This document shows, piece after piece, positions 53,966 through 64,000 of a stretch of 64,000 bases of DNA. Below the pieces are notes generated by a model. The model saw only the letters and a program-made list of their open reading frames with translations, was not told the origin of the DNA and ran no database searches. Made by a program: the position numbers and the translations under genes. The stretch comes from Aporophyla lueneburgensis (taxonomy: Eukaryota; Arthropoda; Insecta; Lepidoptera; Noctuidae). Every line of letters starts with the position of its first letter. Position 1 is the stretch's first letter. The DNA lies in NCBI GenBank assembly GCA_932294355.1, contig OW028757.1, forward strand, positions 16,733,001 through 16,797,000, in the 5' to 3' direction.

Positions 53966-55790
53966 CAATGGGATAACTAAAAAAAATATCATGCCAATTT
54001 TCTTTAAAATTTCAACTGACTCTGACATGTGCATGCAACCAACCGACTGTTATGTGTTGGTTTTTAGAAAGGCATAAAAATATCTACGTTCCATGGAAAA
54101 TTACAAAAAATAGCTGATCGAGTACGGTCAATGACCTTCGCCCATCGAATGATTAATTCAATATTTGTATTTCTTTTAGATCTATTAGTTTTATTATCGA
54201 TACGCAACGCGTGGTTAATTTTTTTTGAGCTAATGTAATTGACCCTGTATATGTAAAAGAAACTACGCTTTGCAACAAGAGCTAACCTTCGGACTGAGTA
54301 ATCGTCTACTTGCACAGCGTTAAACCTAAAATAAATTGTTTAAAAACCTAAATAAAGAACGAAAAACAATTACCAGAGAAGTAAATAAATTACGTAGGAA
54401 CCCGCCACGATGGTGAAAAATTGACGCTACGAAAATGTTAACTTTCAATATTATGTGACTCATTTATTAATTTTCGGGTAAAACCTTAATTAAAAACCTT
54501 GTGAAAGACGTTAAGTTATTAATTTCGGGACCAAAATTAAAGTCTGCCTGGTCCCGTTTGCTTGTTATTTATTTCTAGTAACTAATTGTTGTTTGCTTTG
54601 CGGACAGAATGTTTCCCACATAGAACTTTAGTTTCATTTTATTAAAACAACATTGAAAAAGATTGCTTCTGTTAGTAACAAAAATAATATTATGATTTAC
54701 TACGTCGTATTTTTCTTGTCTCTTACATATGTAAAGTCACTAATCATCATGCGGAAGAATAGTTAATTATTATATCCCTCTTATTACTTCTTTCTAAAGG
54801 AGATCGGCAAACAGTCCTAAGAAATTAGGCCTCAATAAACAAAAATGAAATAATTTGGGTTTTCAAGGGGTAATATTAGTCTATAGCCCTGTGTAATTAG
54901 TTTTTCGAAATAACATGGGATATAAAAATTAAAAAAATAAACTTTATATCAGACCGTAGTCCATAAATCCCATAATCATTTGTTCCCGTTCTTTTATTAG
55001 ATTATGAGTTTTAGTGATTTTGAAGGTCAATAGGTATTTCTGGAAGAATGGAGTCCAAGAACGAAATAGGTGTCAAAAAGGCATCTACAATTGTCCAAAA
55101 AACACAGCAAGGGTCGGTAATGTAGCACTCAAAATAAAGATTTATCGCAAGTCAAGCGTTATGACGGTATCCGGAAATCTGTTGTTGACAACCGATTGAT
55201 TGACAAGTGACAGCCGTATCGAGTGTTGCAGTTCACAAAAATGCAAATCGATTTTTCTATAAAATCATTAAAATAACATAACGACAACAAAAAATACTCT
55301 ATCTTTAATCATTATTTCGCAATAAACTCATAAAAAACTTTTTTAAGTGAAAAGAAATATAAATCGAACATTGTAATACAAATCTTTTAACGGGAAAAAC
55401 ATTTTTATTTAAAAATAGCATAATATGGCAACATCAGACAACTGCAACGAGAGGAATACATCAATCGACTTTTTTATTTTTTTATTCCTTTTTCCTAAGT
55501 TTTTTTAGGAAATGAGAAATTAAAGTAGAGTTTATAACTATTTAAACATTTTTTCGAATGGTCTAATATTTTGTCTATCGGGGCCAGGAATCGCCGATCT
55601 CCTTTATTACTCAAGTCAGAGTAAAAAATGATGGTTGATGGGAAAACCCAAATACAATTTACTTGATCTAAGACCCAGAACCTCATGTTCTCGACCACTA
55701 GTCAAACGAGGCTGTCAAAGTAAATAAAATATTTAAAAACCCGCTACAATTATGAAAAATGTATGCTCCAAGAATTCAAAAGAACTTCTA
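53966..55790. other. AT-rich spacer, nothing recognised
   Basis: No frame with a known domain and no bounded element. 'ggagatcggcaaacagtc' at 54799 faintly resembles repeat K. Confidence 0.5.
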
Positions 55791-55794
55791 ATAT

Positions 55795-55990
55795 ATTCCG
55801 TTTTTTTCCTTGGGTGTCATAAGCGGCGACTAATGTACTTACTCGAGAATGGGCAACAGCGATCTTTCCGCAATTTACCACCATACTGTCATCGCCAAAC
55901 CGCCTGCTAAGCTTAGCGATCATGGCAAACCCACTAGACATTGAGAGAGGTCTGTGGCCAGCCATGGACGTCTTTCGACTGAAAATTATG
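55795..55990 (+). repeat. Interspersed repeat C, decayed copy
   Basis: 'cttgggtgtcataagcggcg', 'tactcgagaatgggcaacag', 'catcgccaaaccgcctgc' and 'ccatggacgtctttcgact' follow the C order. Confidence 0.7.
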
Positions 55991-56304
55991 ACTAAAATAA
56001 TACACGTTCTACTAAATACTAAATTCTGTAAAAAAGAACCAGCTGGTTCATTTTTGTTGACCCCCACAATTATATAACCATTGACAACTAAGAGGGCGCT
56101 AAATGAGTCGCTCATTATTTCCTTTATAATTAATTATTCGACAAACTGTTTCATTTCTCCCCTCTTCTATCAACTTCAATTATTAATCCACTTATTTAAT
56201 TAATGCTCTCTTATCTCATCATAAACTACTTAACAGCTTATTTTACCAGCCTCATCATAATTTCGCGAAAGATTAATGATTCTAACTGGACCTTTTTATA
56301 AAAG

Positions 56305-56985
56305 TAGTAGCTTTTTCCCGCAATTTCGTCCGCATAAATCTCGGTTATCGCGGATACAGAAGAAGTCGCGGAATAAAAAGTAGCCTATGTCCTTTCTTAG
56401 GGTTCAAATTTACCCCGTACAAATATTCATCAAAATCGTTTCTGTGGTTTAGTCGTATACGAGTAGTGTAAGTCTGCGGGTACGAAACTTGCGACGGCCG
56501 GAGCGACGGCGGGGCGGGGCGGCGCGGCGCGGCGCGATGAGATAGCGGTGTCTTGCGTGTGTACGAAACAAACTTCCGCGCAGTCGCGCTCACGTAGTAT
56601 TATTATAACTCTTTTGTTTTTATGGTGTACGTTTTTGCTGTCCCATATAGCCGGTTTTGATAAAATAAAAGATATTAACTCTTCATTGTCAACTTCCATA
56701 TTATTACTGTGATAAAAATGCAACACTATGTACCCGCGCGAGCGGCGAAACCAAACTAGTTTGTTCTCGTCGCTCCGCGCCGCCACCGCTCTACCGCCGC
56801 TCGTGCATCGCTCGATCGCGCCGCTCCGCCGTCGCCCGTTTCGTACACAGCGCTTAATGTTTTTATGCATTTGATTACATCGCCGTCGCGCCGCCCCGCC
56901 GTCGCTCCGCCCGTCGCAAGTTTCGTACCCGCAGACTAACAGATAGACAGAGTAATTTTCGCATTTATAATATTAGTATATAAAT
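56305..56985 (+). repeat. Repeat A copy split by a GC-rich MITE
   Basis: The left part ('agctttttcccgcaatttcg' to 'gagtagtgtaa') and right part ('cagatagacagagtaatttt' to 'ttataatattagtat') rebuild a normal repeat A when 56472-56936 and one taa are removed. Confidence 0.8.
56472..56936. mobile_element. GC-rich PIF/Harbinger-type MITE (465 bp)
   Basis: The terminal inverted repeats 'gtctgcgggtacgaaacttg' are exact for 20 bp and continue with cgacgg. They are flanked by taa on both sides (56469-56471, 56937-56939), the PIF/Harbinger TSD. 'gtacgaaac' motifs recur internally in both orientations (near 56558 and 56838). It is far GC-richer than its flanks. No coding capacity; the 146-codon reverse frame is a by-product of GC-rich DNA. 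Confidence 0.85.
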
Positions 56986-57204
56986 TTTAGTATATTAGTG
57001 CAGAGTACTGATTCGTATAGATTATCTGGAGGGAATGGACATCAAATTATTCAGTGATGAAAAATCTTACAAACGCGGAACCAAAAATTAGAAGACTCTC
57101 ATTTGCCCTCCCACCCAAAGTGACGATACCATAAGAGAATTTCAACATCTACCATGCCTTTACCCACCTATGTAGGGGTCGACAGCTTAACTGGGTGCAA
57201 CTGT

Positions 57205-57315
57205 GTCATCATTACCATCATTTCAGCCCTAAGACTTCCACTGCTGGACATAAATAAGCCTCCCCCAATTTTGGTTTGCCATAATCTCCATGCTTGGCAG
57301 ACGGGTTGGCTCATA
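57205..57315 (-). repeat. Interspersed repeat C, reverse fragment
   Basis: 'tcatttcagccctaagactt', 'ccactgctggacataaa', 'cctcccccaattttggtttg' and 'ccatgcttggcagacgggt' are C 3' blocks in reverse. Confidence 0.7.
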
Positions 57316-57444
57316 ATCTTATACATTTTTTTTGGGAAAAATCATCTCTAAAGCAAAATTAATAAAAAGTATTTTTGTGCAAAATAGTATTAATCCCCTT
57401 GCTATAGTCGTAGTATAATATCGCGGTGAGATTTTTCGCGTACA

Positions 57445-57560
57445 GGACATTCAATGTACTGCTTAACACACCTATTTACGGACCAAGCGTGTTAAGTGAA
57501 GCTTAACCTAACCGATCAACCTGTGCGGTGGTTATAACTTAGTCACAACCTCCTTGACAA
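57445..57560 (+). repeat. S1 repeat, 3' fragment
   Basis: 'tatttacggaccaagcgtg' and 'cttaacctaaccgatcaacc' are the S1 3' blocks. It continues into 'ggttataacttagtcacaac'. Confidence 0.55.
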
Positions 57561-59829
57561 GATACCACAAGAGATATACGAGTAGTAAATTATGAGTAGG
57601 CTACATAACTAAAAGCATTCATACTGTTGTGTCTAGACTTCGTTACGAACGACGATGGTTACAGCACGTCTGTACTAAATTATATATGACCACTAAAATA
57701 TCTATAGATCACCTGTTCTAAAACTGGAGACGATGAAAACACGTAGGTACGCAATACTTAGATACTTCTACTAAAAAATACATAATATAAGCTATTATCC
57801 AACAGAGGGGCAAATTTAGTAATTTTAACGTTTAGAGTCCGATCTCAATCTTACAAAATCCCAGAAGTGTGCATTTATGTAAATTTTTTGACATAATGAT
57901 TGTCGCTGAGATCATACTACGACTAGTTTTGACCGTTTTTAGTAACGAGAACTCGCATTTAGATATCTGCTACCCGCGTATTAGTTACGTTTGACAGTTT
58001 TGTTGTACGTATGGATTAACCGCCGAAAATTTAAAATTATTCCTCGCGTAGAGATATCACAGCAGACAGAATTTTTTAAAGTAAAGAACATTTTTTATAT
58101 TTTATTTCATGTTTATTTAAAATAAATACTTTTTCTTTTATATTTATTTTATTTAATGCAGACTGCAGATATATACATTTTTAATTATACTAACTACCTG
58201 GTACTTGTTGAGAGACCTACATTAGCACCCATACCTTTTATCACGTCTATTTGAAATATTGTAAAATCCAATTATTTTTAAAAGAGTAACCAGACAGTTT
58301 CTTTCCTGCTAAAACGACTAATTACAACCGTGAACTTTACTTCTGGCGTTTCACAAGTTCCCATGTAGGTTTATTTTACATAAAATACAAATTTGGACTT
58401 CCATGATATATATTGTAAGGTTTTTTACTCTCAGCGCCCGGAGCCAAAGCAAATATTGTATCTTGTACGGAAATGAAAACCACACCATCCGCTATAAAAT
58501 ACCGTATACTTTTCTGCTGTTTACTTTAAGTTCTCAATTTGTCTGTACAGTATTCAGTCTGCCAACAAATGTTGGCATACATCTCAATCAGTATTATGTA
58601 CTTACAAAGGTTTTACATATATTAATATCAAATTGTCAGGGTATTAAATGGGTAATTTCATGTTTATTATCGGCCTGTAAGTATCTTGCAAAAGAGAAAG
58701 ATCACTGTTATGCAAAGACGGAAAAATCATACGTCAAAAAAACAAGTTCTAGGTATTCTGTGTATTGGTAATTAAGCGTCGATAAATAAATCATTTATGT
58801 TTAGCATCTAAACGCTCGTCACTTAAAACTTTACAGATGGAGTCAGAATGCTCTATTTTTGCAGCATGCTTTGCTTGCTCTAGTAAGGGTTTAGTAAGGT
58901 CACAATGATAGCAAATTATATTTTTTTGGACTATGCCGCAATCGAAAAAAAAAGCCCCTAACAAATTTTGATACGAGGCCCCGTTACGACTAGTTACGCC
59001 ACTGGTAAAATATTTATTCAATACATACGTACATAAATAAAACTACATAACAAATAAATAAAATTGGAGTGACCATTTGTAATTTCAGAATATCAGCAAT
59101 TTAGTAAATGCATATTAATATGCTCATACGTAAAACAAAAACAGTTGAATTTTCATTATTTGTCTGCCTGTTTGCTCCGGCTAATCTTCGAAACGGCTGG
59201 ACCTATTTCGACAGGACTTTCACTCACTCACAGTTGATAATACAAGGATTACCATAGTATTTCGCTCGGTAGCACATTTTTATTTGATATTTTCCGACAC
59301 CACGCGGGTGAAGCTGCAAGCATCAACTAGTCTACATCTAAAGACACAAAACGTAACCTTGTTACCCTCAATAAAACAAAATGTCAAATGGGGCAAGTAA
59401 CAATAACAAACTCGTTCTTATTCTACTTGAAGAGCTTGCCCTATATATGTATAAAGCAGAGATAGCACAGATGGCCTAGATATCATGACAGTCACTTGTA
59501 ATGCTAATTGACTGCATTTCTCTGTAAGCTTTCTTCTTTGAATGAAAGGGAGTTTGTTACAACCCATAATTTTTCAATTTGCTTATGAAAATGCACGAAA
59601 ATAGCTAAGCCGTCTCTATGCAGCGCTACTAGAGCTTAGTTTAAAGGAAAATGGTCTTTATTGTGATTAAGTGATAGAAGAAGATGAAGACAAACAATAT
59701 ATTATTATTACCAAGTTTTGGGCTCAGATGCACCATAAACTACTAGGCACTTTTAGCAGTTAACGTATTTAAAACATCTTCATGTTTGCGTTGATTGGTT
59801 GAAATGACAGCTGGTGTTGGTCCCGGCTG
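57561..59829. other. AT-rich spacer with repeat remnants
   Basis: Repeat H text is at 58190-58400 ('ggtacttgttgagagacct', 'cccatgtaggtttatttta') and a decayed repeat M at 59130-59335 ('cacgcgggtgaagctgc', actagt end). The 122-codon frame at 58403-58771 starts at the edge of repeat H and shows no domain. Confidence 0.5.
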
Positions 59830-60020
59830 TGATACGTAGATATTTGACAGTTGTTACAGGTCGTCAGAAGGTTGAAATTCTAATAAGCAGTCTTACCAAG
59901 GGGTATCGTATTTGGTAAATGGTTTGTGGATGTCAGATAAGCAGTCTCTCGTTTTAAAATACTGGTATTCAACTGTATCCCTATAGACTGGAAACCGACT
60001 CTTAAGTAGTTGGGAAAAGA
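59830..60020 (-). repeat. S1 repeat, reverse copy
   Basis: In reverse: 'acagttgttacaggtcgtca', 'agtcttaccaaggggtatcg', 'tgtcagataagcagtctctc' and 'ctatagactggaaaccgact'. Confidence 0.7.
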
Positions 60021-61002
60021 GACAGAGACAGAAAAATGTTTTAGATATTATCTTTAGCGTTTGACACCATTAGTGATTAGTCTGGCAAGTGACACTAGTA
60101 AAAAGTTCACAAGTTGGCATGGACATCAACGCACAACCATGTACTGTGTCCATGATACCATGGACAAAATATATGACTCTGGACCTCCTTGCGTTAAAAC
60201 TTTTCGCCGTTTTTTTTGTATTTATTTATTTTATATCAGACATCAAAAAACAGTAAATGCGGACTTTTGCGAACATTCCCGATGCGCTGCAGAAGCGAGG
60301 TAGCCGCACCAGCACCCTCAATGCGTTGTTATATTGAATGCAGAGAGCGCTGTAGGATTTCTGCAAATATGACACCCACAGACTATTCGTATAAAAAATG
60401 TGCAGTAGGCTTGAAACAAGGTGATCTTCACATCCTTGGACAATAATACCTATATAAAAATAAAATCTACATGCAAATTGACTGCACATTTTGAAAACGC
60501 AAATGTCCCTGCCATCCTGTGTCCGATTATGTAGTGCTAAATTATTACTGCTGCTTAAGTTAGAGATGAGTGAGTGAAATATTGTAGCAGAATATAATGA
60601 GATAACTTATTTGGTAATATTATACCTACCTTATATGGAGATCAACCTTAACAGTGCCAACGATAAGACAGAAAGTAGCTTTTATTCAAAGGACAAAATG
60701 AACGACAGCTTAATAATAACAAAGATAAAGACACAGAATAATTACAAGTAAATTCACAAAGAGGGAACCAAAGGAAATAACATTTTTGTATGTTTTAAAG
60801 TCAAAGGCTTAGTGGAGAGGGACAGAGGTTTTCACAGCCAAGTATTTTCTGAAAAGGCTTTCAACTCGCCACAGACAAAGAATGGCCTTTTAAAAGTTTT
60901 ATTGTAACTCAAGATTTTATGAAAAGACTTTGCTCCTGTTGAATGCGGTACTTGTGATTTGCTTGAATAGTTAGATCAACGTCGCTGTTTCAAAACTATT
61001 TC
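60021..61002. other. Spacer, nothing recognised
   Basis: Frames at 60061-60303 and 60216-60446 overlap and show no known domain. Confidence 0.5.
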
Positions 61003-61959
61003 GGTCTTATTACAAAAAACTAAATAAGCCTTGGTTTAAACCTAAACTATCAAGTCCAAGCTCATCTGTAAAACCATGGTCTAAACTTGTTCGTATTACA
61101 AAACATTTATAAATCGTGGTCTTCATAATACCGTCATTTAAACCATTAACTTAATATCAACCACAGATTGACACAAATATCACTCGTTCGTCATGATATC
61201 ATTCTATTGCAACGTTCCGTATCCCAAGAAAAGAAAACATTTTGATAGTATTATCAATGATTTAATTATGTAAGGAACATTCAAAATATTGAGACTTTGT
61301 TATTTTGCATGGACATTAATATTACTTATCGATTGCAGTTTTGTTTAGGTTTATGAAATGTAACACTAGTTTGGTCAAAATAAATGATTTTTTTTTTTTT
61401 TTTTTTAATCACATTACTAATGTATTAGGTAGTAGTACATCTAAGTTCGTGTAACGAAACGTAACATTTTCGCGCGTTTTAAGAAAACAAAATTTATACA
61501 AAAGTATCGCAAGTCGAAGAAACGCTTGTTTTACTAGCGTTTCTTCGACTTGCGATACTTTTGTATAAATTTTGTTTTCTACTTTTCTACCTCAAATCTT
61601 CATCGGATAACTCAATGAAGGGATTGACTCGAACCCGATTTCTGTTGAATCGGCGTGACCTTTCTAATGACTGAATAACTTCAATATACTGATTATCAAT
61701 TAAATCTACCATGTTAATGTCCATTTTTGGATAAAAACAACACAACACAACGAAATAAATGATAACCTAAAAGTGGAAACTTGGCAGATGCGACTTAGAC
61801 CCATCGATAAACCAGGGGTCGCCCAGGTTTAACGTTAAACAAGGGTTTAGTCTATGGTTTATCGCAAAACCTTTTTTTGTAATAAAACTTAAACTTAAAC
61901 CATTGTTTAATGAGGTTTAAACCTGGGTTTTTAGTTAAACTGCTTTTTATAATGAGACC
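61003..61959. mobile_element. Possible MITE with 'gtttaaacc' subterminal repeats
   Basis: The left 'ggtcttattacaaaaaac' and the complement of the right end 'ggtctcattataaaaagc' match at most positions. 'ggtttaaacct' and 'ccatggtctaaac'/'aaccattgtttaa' occur inside both ends. No TSD was resolved. A perfect 44-bp hairpin sits in the middle. Confidence 0.5.
61482..61580. repeat. 44-bp perfect hairpin, 11-nt loop
   Basis: The arms 61482-61525 and 61537-61580 are exact reverse complements (outer end 'agaaaacaaaatttatacaa', inner end 'gtcgaagaaacgc'), with the loop at 61526-61536. Confidence 0.95.
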
Positions 61960-62474
61960 GTTTGATTTTTGGAGTATTTTCTTTGATATTTTCATTTCTT
62001 TACCTGGTCTAGATTTTACTGTTCCTTTTGTAGACGACGAACAGCAAATATTAAACGAGTAAGCAGACAAATAATAAATTTATAGTGTACTGAATGAACA
62101 CAAGAAAATTTAATTACAATAAAAGCGACAAAAATATAAAACAAAAAACAAAACCTTTGCTAATTAGAGAGTTGAATATAAACCGTGGAGTGTTGATTAC
62201 GGTTAATAATACTTTTTTATTCCGCTTTAGTTGAAAGTCTCGACAGAAGGAAGTTCACTGTTGTGTAGTTAGTAATTAATAAAGTACGAGGGTGCAGATA
62301 GCTGCAATTATTACTGTTTTTCTTTAACAATGTAGGTATGAGGCATGCAAACGGGAATAACTGTTGAAACAAGTACAAATTGAGTTGCATATAGACAGAC
62401 AAGGAATTAAATGACACTTATTTGTCGCAAAGTAATAACAGCTAGTTAAAATACCTACGGCCTATTTTGTGTAA

Positions 62475-62550
62475 CAACGGGTTATCGCGCTTTCCAAGGC
62501 TTGGAATGGACTTGTTATATGGTTCCCATCTACGGACCAACTGCGGTATA
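62475..62550 (+). repeat. S1 repeat, short 3' fragment
   Basis: 'ttatcgcgctttccaaggct' and 'cccatctacggaccaactgc' are S1 3' blocks. Confidence 0.5.
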
Positions 62551-62647
62551 CGTTTTTTTTTTTAACAATTTTAAACTTTGTGCACAAGTAAAAAATATTG
62601 TTAAAAGGTGGACTTAATGCCAGAGGCATTTTCTACTAGAGACCCAT

Positions 62648-62760
62648 ATTATTTTTGAGTTTTCTATCGCTTATGCTGCACCTACCATGTTTTTCTCTGC
62701 ATAACCCATGCAGAGAAAAATATGGCAGGTGCAACCGAGATAGAAAACTATAAAAATAAT
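62648..62760. repeat. ~54-bp imperfect hairpin, 5-nt loop
   Basis: Left 62648-62702 and right 62708-62760 pair with a handful of mismatches. The inner 'ttttctctgcat'/'atgcagagaaaa' is exact. Confidence 0.85.
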
Positions 62761-62837
62761 AAAAATGAATACATACATTATAACGAAAATATACTTTGCT
62801 TGGAGAAGTAACGATAGTTAGAGGCGAAAACAAATCC

Positions 62838-62899
62838 GAATTTAGCAGAATCATTCCAGGACATATTTATATATGTCCTGGAATGATTCTGCTAAATTC
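62838..62899. repeat. 29-bp perfect hairpin, 4-nt loop
   Basis: The arms 62838-62866 and 62871-62899 are exact complements ('gaatttagcagaatcattcc' then aggacatat) around ttat. It lies 78 bp from the hairpin ending at 62760. Confidence 0.95.
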
Positions 62900-63329
62900 T
62901 TACGAATATGCTCACGTGTCTTCAATGAAAACCGACTGGTTGCCGCCTGATGTTCAGAGGGAAATTATTCCAAAGAAAGACCGCCTGGAATAAGAAACAA
63001 AAGTAAATCCAACCAGAACGTTGGGACAACGTAGAAGACTATTAGACAGTACTACATACTACATCTATTTTTCTTGTCTAAAAATCCTCTAACAAATACA
63101 ACTTTGTGCTAAAATATTCAATTAAAATTTACATCAGCCCACCGGAACAGGGTCAAATAGGATTACAAGCAAAATTGTTTTCGAATCTACCCGTCCGTCC
63201 CCATATGATTGATATGACCCACTCAATATCTCATTTATCAAACCGGGTTGAGCGATTCGCTTATAAAATTTTGCACGGACGCTTACCTACATTTTGCTTT
63301 ATACCTAAGTTATAACAGCTGCCACGGTT
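62900..63329. other. Spacer, nothing recognised
   Basis: The frames at 62796-62993 and 63106-63315 run through or next to the hairpins and show no known domain. Confidence 0.5.
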
Positions 63330-63344
63330 GTTCCGTGGGTGTCC

Positions 63345-63570
63345 GTCTTTACATACGAAGACTGCATCGTGCTTCGGAAAACACAGTAAACCATACGGCT
63401 GTAAATGTGGAACTTTGACAATCATTGCCAGTCTTCAGAAGCCTGGAAGTCTGGCAACCAGTATTACCAAGGTTTTTCGTAATAATGGTTGCCAGACTTC
63501 CTTGTTGTGTAGGCAGGCAGATAAGCGCTTCATATACAATACTAGTATTCAGCCGACCCCAAAATAGTTT
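63345..63570 (-). repeat. S1 repeat, reverse copy
   Basis: 'cggaaaacacagtaaaccat' at the start, 'tggcaaccagtattaccaag' in the middle and 'actagtattcagccgacccc' at the end give the S1 order in reverse. It contains a small inner hairpin ('ggaagtctggcaacca' against 'tggttgccagacttcc'). Confidence 0.75.
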
Positions 63571-63794
63571 AATAAAGGTAAAATAAATCTAGTCTTTTTC
63601 CCTACAAAATGCTAATGTTACGTTGTTAATTAGCGAGTTCGTATATTATGAGATTAAATTAAAGCGGCTTAACTTTTGTCGGGTGAAAAGGTTTAGTAAA
63701 AATTTTGGGTAGAAAGTACTACGTAGTTAGTAGATAGTGGTACCGATTCCCTTGTTCACAAACTAAACTAAATTTAAGTTCAGTGCATCTTTTT

Positions 63795-64000
63795 CTTTGT
63801 ATTTCATTAAGAAGAGGACAAAAGAAAAAATTTAATTTAGTCCTGTCAAATTAATCAGCGCCTGTCACTACTCCATACAAGTTTAGACGTGATTAAAAAC
63901 TTGCCTACTAAAATTACGTCAATTTACGTCAAGCGCTGATTAATTTGACAGGACTAAACTAAAATTTATCTTCTGTCCTTTTCTTAATGAAATAGAAAGA
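63795..64000. mobile_element. Long inverted repeat reaching the window edge
   Basis: The left arm 63795-63865 and right arm 63930-64000 are near-perfect complements (for example 'gtcctgtcaaattaatcagc' at 63840 against 'gctgattaatttgacaggac' at 63935). The loop is about 65 bp. The right arm meets the window end, so the outer ends and any TSD cannot be seen. Confidence 0.8.

Noticed and set aside
56430..56870. 146-codon reverse frame
   Set aside because: It lies almost wholly inside the GC-rich MITE, where stop codons are rare. The arginine and alanine content follows base composition.
58403..58771. 122-codon open frame as a host gene
   Set aside because: It starts at the edge of repeat H, has no recognisable domain or signal, and its composition is that of AT-rich chance frames.
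60061..60446. Overlapping 80- and 76-codon frames as a gene
   Set aside because: The two frames conflict, neither has a known motif, and no splice or polyadenylation context supports them.

Overview
The window looks like intergenic or intronic DNA from an insect nuclear genome, most likely a moth or butterfly (Lepidoptera). It is AT-rich. I found no convincing host gene, no rRNA gene, no intact tRNA gene and no CRISPR array. What it holds is a dense layer of mobile-element copies of families that I recognise as common in Lepidoptera: a tRNA-headed SINE, an abundant 'tgcctagccttttcc' repeat (called S1 here), R1-clade and RTE LINE 3' ends, a 5S-rRNA-like repeat, a mariner, and non-autonomous hAT, PIF/Harbinger and Tc1-like elements. 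The Lepidoptera call is an inference from these families, because no marker gene is present.

Layout. 1-1.66 kb: three copies of a ~250-bp tandem unit, split by an RTE 3' end and by an S1 copy that itself holds an R1-clade 3' end, each with visible target-site duplications (TSDs). 1.7-15 kb: AT-rich DNA with scattered S1, SINE and MITE copies, a hAT-type MITE at 4.3-4.8 kb and a (GT)n tract at 12.7 kb. 16-20.5 kb: a second hAT MITE, Helitron-like repeats and a short R1-type copy flanked by ~200-bp direct repeats. 21-32 kb: sparse repeats, a nearly complete tRNA-derived SINE at 26 kb, and a Tc1-like foldback element at 28.7-29.5 kb. 33.6-35.2 kb: an S1 copy split by a PIF/Harbinger-type element that carries the decayed C-terminus of an endonuclease-bearing LINE. 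40.7-42.0 kb: a 1.2-kb near-perfect inverted repeat, best explained by one element inserted in opposite orientation into another of its family. 43.1-47.0 kb: a 5S-like tandem repeat interrupted by a broken LINE reverse transcriptase and a broken mariner transposase. 48.3-50.6 kb: an LTR-like leader interrupted by the best R1-clade fragment (1.09 kb) and by a third copy of the 41-kb element. 50.6-64 kb: mostly AT-rich, with a GC-rich PIF-type MITE at 56.5 kb, long perfect hairpins at 61.5 and 62.8 kb, and a long inverted repeat that reaches the window edge.

Nothing here works as a gene set. All recognisable coding regions (R1-clade ORF2 C-terminus, CR1/Daphne-like RT, restriction-like endonuclease C-terminus, mariner transposase) are truncated or broken by stops or frameshifts. 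The value of the window is its insertion history, much of which can be read to the base from TSDs. The leads most worth a second look are a short SINE-like family that shares the R1-clade 3' tail, an unusually long ~200-bp duplication around one such copy, the self-nested inverted repeat at 41 kb, and several perfect short-loop hairpins.
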